This document shows, piece after piece, positions 1 through 5,494 of a stretch of DNA of 12,704 nucleotides; the stretch's first letter is position 1, and every line of letters starts with the position of its first letter. The position numbers and the translations under genes were made by a program. The notes beneath the pieces were generated by a model. The model saw only the letters and a list, made by a program, of their open reading frames with translations. It did not search any database and was not told where the DNA came from. The DNA lies in contig CAJUCC010000082.1 of NCBI GenBank assembly GCA_910585205.1, positions 1-12,704 on the forward strand, given 5' to 3'. This DNA comes from an uncultured Lachnospiraceae bacterium. Lineage in GTDB: Bacteria > Bacillota > Clostridia > Lachnospirales > Lachnospiraceae.

Positions 1-363
1 AAACGCTTTTAAACTTCCTGAATTACGCAATCTCTCATCGCGTTTGGCTTCTTTCGGTGACATATCAAGCAAATCAAGATAAGGTCCTCCGTTCTCAAAA
101 ACTTTAGCGCTCTGAAAAATATTCTCAAGGGCATGGTTATTTAGTTGGAGATTGAACGCACTTAATTTAGTTCTTGGCGTTTCCATGCTTTTAGTGCTGA
201 TTTCCAATGGTTTCGCGTTTTCATCTGCTTTTATAATTGCATCGTGCAGGCTTTTTATAGATTTCTGTTTTTGTGATACTGCAAAACCGGAATACCATTC
301 AAACGAATATACTTCACTGACTACTTTTCCCTGATGGACAAAAAATGCAGGTCGCTTTGCCAT
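1..363 (-). CDS. NADAR-type (DUF6977-like) DarT1-associated antitoxin, 3' end cut off by the window
   Basis: The gene runs leftwards from ATG 363-361 and is still open at position 1, giving 121 N-terminal codons. The start is well supported by AGGAGG about 6 bases upstream. Visible landmarks are an N-terminal MAKRPAFFV, then EWYSGF near residues 22-27, SIKSLHDA near 35-42, LSAFNL near 67-72, FQSAKVFENGGPYLDL near 82-97 and SPKEAKRDERLRNSG near 102-116. The FQ-x-(S/A)-K core followed by a P-x-EAKR segment is the pattern I associate with NADAR (YbiA-like) folds, and the whole N-terminus matches my memory of DarT1-associated NADAR antitoxins (DUF6977). In that family the enzyme removes ADP-ribose from guanine and counteracts the DarT1 toxin. 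The gene follows a 94-residue ORF by 24 bp, so the two are probably co-transcribed. The toxin is not in the window. The family call is from recalled motifs only; the catalytic C-terminal half cannot be inspected. Confidence 0.68.
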   Translation of the reverse strand, partial: MAKRPAFFVHQGKVVSEVYSFEWYSGFAVSQKQKSIKSLHDAIIKADENAKPLEISTKSMETPRTKLSAFNLQLNNHALENIFQSAKVFENGGPYLDLLDMSPKEAKRDERLRNSGSLKAF

Positions 364-387
364 CTGTTCCTCCTATATATATGTGGT

Positions 388-672
388 TTATTCTTCTAAT
401 GAACCAATCATTTCCTGTATTTCCAGTACAGCGTCTTCCACCTGCAGTTCCACTTCTTCACTCCAAAATCGACTTCCACCAGACAACGCATCAATTAAAT
501 TAAAGACGGCTACTGCGTCAGAAACAGGCATTATACCAGTTGATTTCCATTCGGACAAATGCTTACGGAGATAGTTTATAATATCTGTATAAATTTTCTC
601 GTTGAAAGAATTATGGCAGCGTAATTCTACCAATAATCCGTTTTTCCCTACAACCATATCAGAAAAACTCAT
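388..672 (-). CDS. small acidic protein of unknown function, first gene of the leftward unit
   Basis: I do not recognise this 94-residue protein. It starts at ATG 672-670, with a good GGAGG about 10 bases upstream (minus strand), and ends in TAA 24 bp before the NADAR-like gene. It is rich in Glu and Asp, has no signal peptide or membrane segment, and its C-terminal third (about residues 66-94, after GGSRFW) reads as an amphipathic, acidic helix. The middle holds a VSDAVAVFNLIDALSGG stretch that looks like a folded helical core. A consensus-like promoter at 711-739 lies directly upstream, so this gene would be the promoter-proximal cistron. The context suggests an accessory partner or immunity-like protein of the NADAR locus, but this is inference from position alone. 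The RBS, the promoter and the tight spacing argue for a real gene. Confidence 0.72.
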   Translation of the reverse strand: MSFSDMVVGKNGLLVELRCHNSFNEKIYTDIINYLRKHLSEWKSTGIMPVSDAVAVFNLIDALSGGSRFWSEEVELQVEDAVLEIQEMIGSLEE

Positions 673-710
673 TTCAATACCCCTCCAAAGTGCCCGGATA
701 ATCGGTTACA

Positions 711-739
711 AGTATAGCATATCTTCCCACCGAAAGCAA
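711..739 (-). promoter_or_regulatory. extended -10 promoter for the leftward NADAR unit
   Basis: Read on the minus strand, the -10 box is TATACT (716-711), preceded by TGC, which makes it an extended -10. The -35 candidate TTGCTT (739-734) matches only 3 of 6 consensus bases, with exactly 17 bases between the boxes. Transcription would begin near 704 and give a leader of about 30 bases containing the GGAGG of the 94-residue gene. The weak -35 is compensated by the TGn motif. Nothing operator-like is obvious around it. Confidence 0.62.
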
Positions 740-1053
740 TCAGCGTTTCACGCCCGTTTTGACGATCCGGGGAAGCGTTGTATGTTTGCCGTTGCCATTT
801 CGCCGCGGCTGATATACCTGATTCCTGTCAACAAAGTTTTTCATCCATAAAAGAGTCGGGGATAATACCTTGAGAAAATTTGGTTATGATTGAGAAACAG
901 ACTCAGAGTGGTCTTTCGGGAGTGCAGTGATATTACCATAATCGCCTGCTCCGAAATACATCCGTTCAGGAAAAATGACTGTGATTACTATGAAGATATG
1001 TTATAAGGCAAAAGAGAAAGGGATTTCCGGATGAACCCGGAAATATAAAGTTG

Positions 1054-1101
1054 AAAAAAGAGGCTGTATATGGTAATATTATACACTGTGTCAGCCTCTT
1101 T
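1054..1101 (-). terminator. 10-bp hairpin with a U-tract on the minus strand
   Basis: AAAGAGGCTG (1057-1066) pairs perfectly with CAGCCTCTTT (1092-1101) around a 25-base AT-rich loop. On the minus strand the stem runs straight into six T residues (complement of the A-run 1054-1059), the layout of an intrinsic terminator for leftward transcription. On the plus strand it is followed only by TTGATTCT, a weak U-tract. No leftward gene exists between here and ychF, so the gene it once served seems to be missing; it may also shield the leftward unit from antisense reading out of the ychF side. GAGGCTG-type hairpins are common beside insertion sequences in Firmicutes, but that link is only a possibility. 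Confidence 0.5.
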
Positions 1102-1103
1102 GA

Positions 1104-1190
1104 TTCTATAAAAGAGTTGAGAAATATGGACAGAATATCCGCGATGTGATCGGAAACGCGATTATGTCAGAGATAAAACCAATGCACTGA
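1104..1190 (+). pseudogene. possible tyrosine recombinase (integrase) remnant, core-binding segment only
   Basis: A 28-codon open stretch closed by TGA (1188-1190) includes VEKYGQNI, then GNAIMSEIKPMH. This resembles the end of the SAM-like core-binding domain of Tn916/phage-type integrases, in which a conserved 'IG...M..I.PMH.Q' segment precedes the catalytic domain. There is no start codon context, and no catalytic Arg-His-Arg-Tyr region follows in any frame before ychF. If the reading is right, this is a small fossil of an integrated element. A chance open stretch is the main alternative. Confidence 0.28.
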
Positions 1191-1290
1191 GCGATTCGAC
1201 GCATAGATGTAAGATATATCGTTGCTGCAAGGGCGACAGAAGCAGGAACGAAACCGGAAACCACTGAAAATAAAGGAGATGTGAGAGATT

Positions 1291-2391
1291 ATGAAACTGG
1301 GCATCGTAGGTCTGCCAAATGTGGGAAAGAGTACCCTCTTTAATTCGCTGACGAAAGCGGGAGCGGAGTCGGCCAATTATCCGTTTTGCACCATTGATCC
1401 GAATATCGGGATTGTGGCGGTCCCGGACGAGCGGTTAAAGCTGCTCGGGGATATGTATCATTCAAAAAAGGTGACACCGGCGGTTATCGAGTTTGTCGAT
1501 ATAGCGGGACTGGTAAAGGGCGCGTCCAAAGGCGAGGGACTTGGCAACCAGTTTCTGAGCAATATCCGGGAAGTGGATGCGATTGTGCATGTGGTCAGAT
1601 GCTTTGAGGACGAAAACGTCGTGCATGTGGACGGCAGTGTGGATCCGCTGCGCGATATTGAGACGATCAATCTGGAATTGATTTTTTCCGATCTGGAGAT
1701 ACTGGAACGGAGAGCGGCAAAAGTCGCAAAAGGCGCGCGGATGGACAAGTCGATGGCCAAAGAAGCGGCGCTCCTGGAACGCCTGCGGGCGCATCTGGAG
1801 GCGGGAAAGCTGGCTGCCGGATTCGATGCGGGCGAGGATGAGGACGAGACGGCGCTGTTTCAGAGCTACAACCTGCTGACGGCAAAGCCGGTTATCTTTG
1901 CCGCGAATGTGGCGGAAGACGATTTGTCGGACGACGGCGCGAAAAATGCAGGCGTACAGGCAGTGCGGGCATTTGCGGCGGAGACGGGCAGCGAAGTGTT
2001 TGTGATCTGCGCACAGATCGAGCAGGAGATCGCAGAGCTGGACGATGAAGAAAAGGCGATGTTTCTGGAAGATCTGGGACTGCAGGAATCAGGGCTTGAA
2101 AAGCTGATCCGCGCCAGCTACCGTCTGCTTGGTCTGATGAGCTTTCTGACGGCGGGTGAGGACGAGACGAGGGCATGGACAATCCGCATCGGGACGAAGG
2201 CGCCGCAGGCCGCAGGGAAGATTCATACGGATTTTGAGCGTGGCTTTATCAAGGCCGAAGTGGTCAACTATAAGGATTTACTCGAACAGGGTTCGCTGGC
2301 CGCAGCCCGGGAAAAAGGGCTTGTGGGCATGGAAGGCAAGGAGTATGTCGTAAAGGACGGGGACGTTATTTTGTTCCGGTTTAATGTATAG
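1291..2391 (+). CDS. ychF: redox/ribosome-associated ATPase YchF (OLA1 family)
   Basis: This 366-residue protein has the standard YchF length and layout. The P-loop GLPNVGKST is at residues 7-15, the switch II region DIAGLVKGA at 70-78 and the HVVRCF strand at 100-105. Where GTPases have NKxD it has NVAE (206-209), the change that gives this family its preference for ATP. A helical, coiled-coil-prone insertion lies around 125-185, and a C-terminal TGS domain (about 283-366) ends in DGDVILFRFNV. YchF binds ribosomes and has been linked to oxidative-stress responses and leaderless mRNA translation in other bacteria. The start is set by AGGAG at 1274-1278, a rather long 12 bases from ATG. It is probably the first gene of the ychF-lgt unit, since lgt starts 20 bp downstream. 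Confidence 0.98.
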   Translation: MKLGIVGLPNVGKSTLFNSLTKAGAESANYPFCTIDPNIGIVAVPDERLKLLGDMYHSKKVTPAVIEFVDIAGLVKGASKGEGLGNQFLSNIREVDAIVHVVRCFEDENVVHVDGSVDPLRDIETINLELIFSDLEILERRAAKVAKGARMDKSMAKEAALLERLRAHLEAGKLAAGFDAGEDEDETALFQSYNLLTAKPVIFAANVAEDDLSDDGAKNAGVQAVRAFAAETGSEVFVICAQIEQEIAELDDEEKAMFLEDLGLQESGLEKLIRASYRLLGLMSFLTAGEDETRAWTIRIGTKAPQAAGKIHTDFERGFIKAEVVNYKDLLEQGSLAAAREKGLVGMEGKEYVVKDGDVILFRFNV

Positions 2392-2411
2392 GCGGGAAAA
2401 GGAGTGTATAC

Positions 2412-3287
2412 ATGAATGAAATCATGGATGTGACGGATATTGCGTTTCCGCATCTGCACATTTATCTGGAAAACGTACCGAAGACGGTGACCGTATTCGG
2501 GTTTTCGATCGCGTTTTATGGGCTGATTATCGGTATGGGCGTGATTCTGGGTGTTCTGATGGCGGTGCGTGAGGCAAAGGTGACGGGACAGGATCCGGAT
2601 ATTTACTGGGATTTTTCCATCTATGCCATTTTTTTCTGTATCCTGGGTTCCCGGATTTATTATGTCATATTTTCCTGGGATATGTATAAGGATAATCTGC
2701 TGGAGATTTTTAACCTGCGGCATGGCGGGCTGGCGATTTACGGTACGGTGATCGCGGCGTTTCTGACTGCCGGTATTTACTGCCGGGTGAAAAAGCTTTC
2801 TTTTTTCCGGCTCTGCGATACCGGAATTATGGGATTGATTCTGGGGCAGAGTATCGGCCGGTGGGGCAACTTCATGAACCGGGAGGCGTTCGGACAATAT
2901 ACCGATAATCTTTTCGCCATGCGTCTGCCGATTGCGGCGGTACGGCCGGAATATATTTCCCCCTCGATTTCCGAACACATTCTGGAGGGAACGAATTATA
3001 TTCAGGTACATCCCACATTCCTCTATGAAAGCATGTGGAATGTGCTGGTACTCTGCCTGCTGCTGGCTTTTCGGAAACGGAAAAAGTTTCAGGGCGAGGT
3101 TGCGCTGCTATATCTGGGCGCATACGGGTTCGGACGCTTTTTTATCGAAGGGCTGCGGACCGATCAGCTGGTGATCGGACACAGCGGCATCGCCGTGTCG
3201 CAGGTATTGGCGGGCGTACTGGTGCTGTTTGCCGTTTTTGTGGAGATTGTGGTCAGAAGGAGGATGCGGAAAGCAGGGCAGGGATGA
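2412..3287 (+). CDS. lgt: phosphatidylglycerol--prolipoprotein diacylglyceryl transferase Lgt
   Basis: This integral membrane enzyme transfers diacylglyceryl from phosphatidylglycerol to the lipobox cysteine of prolipoproteins, the first step of lipoprotein maturation. The 291 residues carry the family's fingerprints: HGGL at 104-107, the Lgt signature GRWGNFMNREAFG at 149-161 with its essential arginine at 150, HPTFLYESMWN at about 200-210, and GRFFIEGLRTDQL at 231-243. About seven hydrophobic segments are visible, for example near 32-52, 68-87, 109-124, 138-148, 207-219 and 259-281. GGAG (2401-2404) sits 7 bases before the ATG. A second in-frame Met is at residue 5, but the upstream one has better spacing. 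It follows ychF by 20 bp and precedes the AraC-type gene by only 4 bp. The C-terminus is basic (RRRMRK), consistent with the positive-inside rule. Confidence 0.98.
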   Translation: MNEIMDVTDIAFPHLHIYLENVPKTVTVFGFSIAFYGLIIGMGVILGVLMAVREAKVTGQDPDIYWDFSIYAIFFCILGSRIYYVIFSWDMYKDNLLEIFNLRHGGLAIYGTVIAAFLTAGIYCRVKKLSFFRLCDTGIMGLILGQSIGRWGNFMNREAFGQYTDNLFAMRLPIAAVRPEYISPSISEHILEGTNYIQVHPTFLYESMWNVLVLCLLLAFRKRKKFQGEVALLYLGAYGFGRFFIEGLRTDQLVIGHSGIAVSQVLAGVLVLFAVFVEIVVRRRMRKAGQG

Positions 3288-3291
3288 CCGC

Positions 3292-4161
3292 ATGAGAGAT
3301 ACACTTTATATACCACTGACGGCAGCGCCGTTTCGGGACAACGAAGCGTACCGGGAAGTGCCGCCGGCTTTGCCAGAATTGGCGGGATATATTCGCTGCT
3401 TCTGGGGGAGTGAGCGGCCCTGTCAAAAAAAGAAAACGGCAGCGCCGCCGTATCCGGTTATTCCCGATACATGTGCGGACATTATTTACTATATCGATTA
3501 TACGGACAATACGATTACCGGACGCTTTTACGGCGTGAACGATACCAGCTTCCCGGATCCGGACGATACGGGGTGCGGGCATCTTGTCTCCGTATTTGCG
3601 GTTCGGTTTTATGCATGGGGTGTATATGCCTTTTCCGAAGATTCTCTGAAAGGGACGGTAAACGGCTGCTATGATGTGCGTTCCCGGTTTTCCCGTCTGG
3701 ATGCGGCGCTGCGGCAGCGGTTATGGGATCAGCATACATTGACGGAACGGGTCCGGGCTGCCGAAACGCTGCTCCGCGCGCAGATGTCCCGACTCCGGCG
3801 CAGCACAGCGGTCGATCAGGCGCTGCGGCAGATCCTTTTACGGGAAGGGAACCGACAGGCTGCGGAACTGGCGCGGGACTGCTTTGTCAGCGGCAGGCAG
3901 TTGGAGCGGCTTTTTCATGATTACATCGGAATTACACCCAAAAAACTCTGCAATCTGGTCCGGTATCAGTTTCTCTGGAATGAGATTGTGAGAAATCCGA
4001 ATTTTCGGATTGCGGACGCGGTGCACCGCTACGGTTATACGGATCAGTCACATCTGATGCGGGAATTTAAACGGTATCATGGCATGGATATAGAAGCGGC
4101 GCGGGCGTATGCCTTTGATTATGTCGGAAATATACAAGACTTTCACAGCCCGAAATGGTAA
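3292..4161 (+). CDS. AraC-family transcriptional regulator with DUF6597-like N-terminal domain
   Basis: The reading frame is open further upstream (a TTG at 3229), but ATG 3292, 4 bp after the lgt stop, is the better start; GCAGGGA just upstream is a modest RBS and translation may be coupled to lgt. The 289 residues split in two. The N-terminal part (about 22-130) has PELAGYIRCFWGS and PVIPDTCADIIYYID, the pattern of the DUF6597 sensing-like domain. The C-terminal AraC double helix-turn-helix (about 173-275) contains AAELARDCFVSGRQLERLF (first HTH) and RYGYTDQSHLMREFKRYHG (second HTH). It is therefore a soluble DNA-binding regulator with an unknown signal. The next three genes (DUF3795, TfoX-like, SdpI) are plausible targets by position. 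No operator is evident. Confidence 0.92.
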   Translation: MRDTLYIPLTAAPFRDNEAYREVPPALPELAGYIRCFWGSERPCQKKKTAAPPYPVIPDTCADIIYYIDYTDNTITGRFYGVNDTSFPDPDDTGCGHLVSVFAVRFYAWGVYAFSEDSLKGTVNGCYDVRSRFSRLDAALRQRLWDQHTLTERVRAAETLLRAQMSRLRRSTAVDQALRQILLREGNRQAAELARDCFVSGRQLERLFHDYIGITPKKLCNLVRYQFLWNEIVRNPNFRIADAVHRYGYTDQSHLMREFKRYHGMDIEAARAYAFDYVGNIQDFHSPKW

Positions 4162-4200
4162 AATAATTTACCTGAAAATTCGGAAAGGAGTTGTGAGAGT

Positions 4201-4494
4201 ATGGAAGAACGTGGTATGGTCAGTGTATGCGGGCTGGATTGCGGCGCATGCTATTGTTACGGGGAATTGTGCCAGGGGTGCAGTCAATGTGAGGGAAAGG
4301 TTTTTCATGCGCCGGAGGGCCGGACATGTGCGATTTATGCGTGTACCGTTCACGAAAAGGGACTGCATCACTGCGGAGAATGCAGCGAGGCGCCGTGCGG
4401 GATCTGGATGGAGACACGGGATCCCAAATATACGGATGAACAATTTGCCGAAAACATAAAACAGCGCATGCAGACATTGCAGAAGGGAAAATAA
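4201..4494 (+). CDS. cysteine-rich DUF3795-type small protein
   Basis: The protein has 97 residues with 12 cysteines in spaced clusters: C10-x3-C14-x2-C17-x-C19, C24-x2-C27-x2-C30, C43, C48, and C58-x2-C61-x4-C66. The opening VCGLDCGAC and the CxxC arrangement fit DUF3795, a family thought to bind metal or an iron-sulfur cluster but with no established function. It is predicted cytosolic, with no signal peptide. A good GGAG (4187-4190) sits 10 bases before the ATG. The 39-bp gap after the AraC-type gene includes a possible extended -10 (TGGTAAAAT, 4156-4164) without a clear -35, so an internal promoter is possible but unproven. The TfoX-like gene follows by 7 bp. Confidence 0.88.
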   Translation: MEERGMVSVCGLDCGACYCYGELCQGCSQCEGKVFHAPEGRTCAIYACTVHEKGLHHCGECSEAPCGIWMETRDPKYTDEQFAENIKQRMQTLQKGK

Positions 4495-4501
4495 AGAACA
4501 T

Positions 4502-4831
4502 ATGGCAGGTAACAGGGAATTGGCAGATTATATTATGGATCAGCTCGCCGGGCTTGGTGATGTGCGGCATATCCCGATGATGGGCGGATATGTGTTTTAC
4601 TACAGAGAGCGGATTTTTGGCGGGATCTATGCGAACGGATTTCTCGTCAAAAAGACAAAGGCGGCAGAAAAATTTATGCCTGACAGCATACCGGAGCCGC
4701 CGTATCAGGGCGCAAAAGAAATGCTGCCCGTGACCATTCTCGATAACGGAGAACTGCTGCGGCAGATGGTGGCGGAAATGTACGACGAACTGCCGCAGCC
4801 GAAAAAGAAAAAGAAGAAAGAACAAGGATAA
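4502..4831 (+). CDS. TfoX/Sxy N-terminal-domain protein
   Basis: The protein has 109 residues, matching a free-standing TfoX N-terminal domain. R22 and MMGGYVFYYRERIFGGIYAN (26-45) correspond to the family's R-x-M-F-G-G-Y...F..I pattern, FLVKKT (47-52) to the 'LYLK' strand, and PPYQ (66-69) to the usual proline-rich turn. It lacks the C-terminal domain of the Gammaproteobacterial competence regulator, so the competence role should not be transferred; free-standing copies in Firmicutes have no settled function. It ends in a lysine run (KKKKKKEQG) encoded by an A-rich stretch. The RBS is weak (AAGGG at 4483-4487, 14 bases upstream), so translation may be coupled to the DUF3795 gene 7 bp upstream. 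Confidence 0.86.
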   Translation: MAGNRELADYIMDQLAGLGDVRHIPMMGGYVFYYRERIFGGIYANGFLVKKTKAAEKFMPDSIPEPPYQGAKEMLPVTILDNGELLRQMVAEMYDELPQPKKKKKKEQG

Positions 4832-4836
4832 ATTCT

Positions 4837-5235
4837 ATGTGGTTCCGGTTTTTTATGTTTGTATGTGACCTGCTGGTTCCGGTGTTGATGATCGTCTGTG
4901 GGAGAATGATGTGGAAGCATTGTCCCGGAAAAATTAACGGTATCGTCGGGTATCGGACGGCGCGCTCCATGAAAAATATCGATACATGGAAGTTTGCGAA
5001 TATGTACTGCGGACAGCTCTGGTGGCGGATCGGCTGGATTCTTCTGGCGGTGTCTGCCGCGGCGCAGGTTCCTTTTTTTCGTGATTCGGAAAACGTCATC
5101 GGGAATGTGGGCGGCGTACTCTGTACGATACAGTGTGCGGCAATGATTGTTCCGGTTATTTTGACAGAGCGGGCGCTGCGAAGGAATTTTACGGATGACG
5201 GGGCGCGAAGGAAACGGCAGAGCGGGCGCAAATAA
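4837..5235 (+). CDS. SdpI-family membrane protein
   Basis: This 132-residue protein has three predicted membrane segments (about 3-24, 61-80 and 88-109) and a conserved cytoplasmic-type loop with GYRTARSMKN (38-47) followed by TWKFANMYCG (50-59). That loop is characteristic of the SdpI family. In Bacillus subtilis SdpI protects against the SdpC toxin and helps sequester the SdpR repressor; related short proteins are widespread without a toxin nearby. No sdpC-like gene is present here, so immunity is only one option and signalling or envelope maintenance is equally possible. AAGGA (4824-4828), inside the end of the TfoX-like gene, serves as RBS, and the 5-bp gap indicates co-transcription. The C-terminal tail is very basic (RRKRQSGRK). 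Confidence 0.88.
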   Translation: MWFRFFMFVCDLLVPVLMIVCGRMMWKHCPGKINGIVGYRTARSMKNIDTWKFANMYCGQLWWRIGWILLAVSAAAQVPFFRDSENVIGNVGGVLCTIQCAAMIVPVILTERALRRNFTDDGARRKRQSGRK

Positions 5236-5348
5236 CAGATATGCTTTTGCATTTTTGTGGCGCGTCTGCTATTACCGGGCACTTTGGTTATATTTTCACG
5301 GGATGGATTTTGCCGACAGCAGGCGTCCTCTTATATCTCCATATCTTT

Positions 5349-5376
5349 GCCGGTCATTCTGACCGGCGTTTCTTTT
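5349..5376 (+). terminator. Rho-independent terminator after the SdpI gene
   Basis: GCCGGTCA (5349-5356) pairs perfectly with TGACCGGC (5360-5367) around a TTC loop and is followed by GTTTCTTTT. It lies 114 bp after the SdpI stop and just before the carA promoter, so it separates the two transcription units. The intervening 5236-5348 holds no gene, only a weak ATGC-TTTT-GCAT hairpin with a T-run (5241-5256). Confidence 0.88.
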
Positions 5377-5405
5377 GTGGCAACGCATGAATCGGCATAT
5401 TCCTG

Positions 5406-5434
5406 TTGAAGCTCATTTCCCTCTATGCTATAAT
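5406..5434 (+). promoter_or_regulatory. sigma-A promoter of the carAB unit
   Basis: TTGAAG (5406-5411, 4 of 6 consensus) and a perfect TATAAT (5429-5434) are separated by exactly 17 bases, with TGC directly before the -10 giving an extended -10. Transcription should start near 5441, leaving a leader of about 54 bases up to the carA ATG. That leader is too short for a PyrR-type antiterminator/terminator pair and none is visible. It also fixes the carA start, because in-frame start codons further upstream (from 5375) lie before the transcription start. Confidence 0.85.
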
Positions 5435-5494
5435 AGAGCGAATTGCGGAGACAAACGGACAGGAGAAACAGGCCATTCACGACTGGAGGTATCT

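Larger units (their letters stand above)
673..1290. other. 618-bp intergenic segment between the accessory unit and ychF; probably decayed sequence
   Basis: No intact gene is visible on either strand. The left part carries the leftward promoter (711-739). A 39-codon TTG-started open stretch (890-1006, plus strand) ends in an acidic DCDYYEDML and has no convincing RBS. A 7-bp hairpin (TTTCCGG/CCGGAAA) lies at 1024-1043. A longer hairpin lies at 1057-1101 and a recombinase-like fragment at 1104-1190. The last 100 bases hold the ychF ribosome binding site AGGAG (1274-1278). I could not pick out a convincing -35/-10 pair for ychF; TATAAA at 1107-1112 has no matching -35. The mixture of fragments suggests remnants of lost genes. 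Confidence 0.5.

Noticed and set aside
803..831. Possible second leftward promoter with perfect TTGACA (831-826, minus strand)
   Set aside because: At 16-18 bases spacing the -10 position reads GC-rich sequence with no TATAAT-like box.
602..850. 82-codon plus-strand open frame overlapping the start of the 94-residue gene
   Set aside because: It runs opposite a gene with a promoter and RBS, has no RBS of its own and no recognisable motif.
2268..3011. 247-codon open frame antisense to lgt
   Set aside because: It has no ribosome binding site, no recognisable domain and an Asn/His/Arg-rich shadow composition; lgt on the other strand is unambiguous.
3229..3291. Upstream TTG start for the AraC-type gene
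   Set aside because: It would overlap lgt by about 60 bp and adds a non-conserved Arg/Gly-rich leader; ATG 3292, 4 bp after the lgt stop, is the simpler start.
5375..5494. N-terminal extension of carA by 40 codons
   Set aside because: The extension lies before and across the -35/-10 promoter and lacks an RBS; ATG 5495 has GGAGG and begins the conserved CarA N-terminus.
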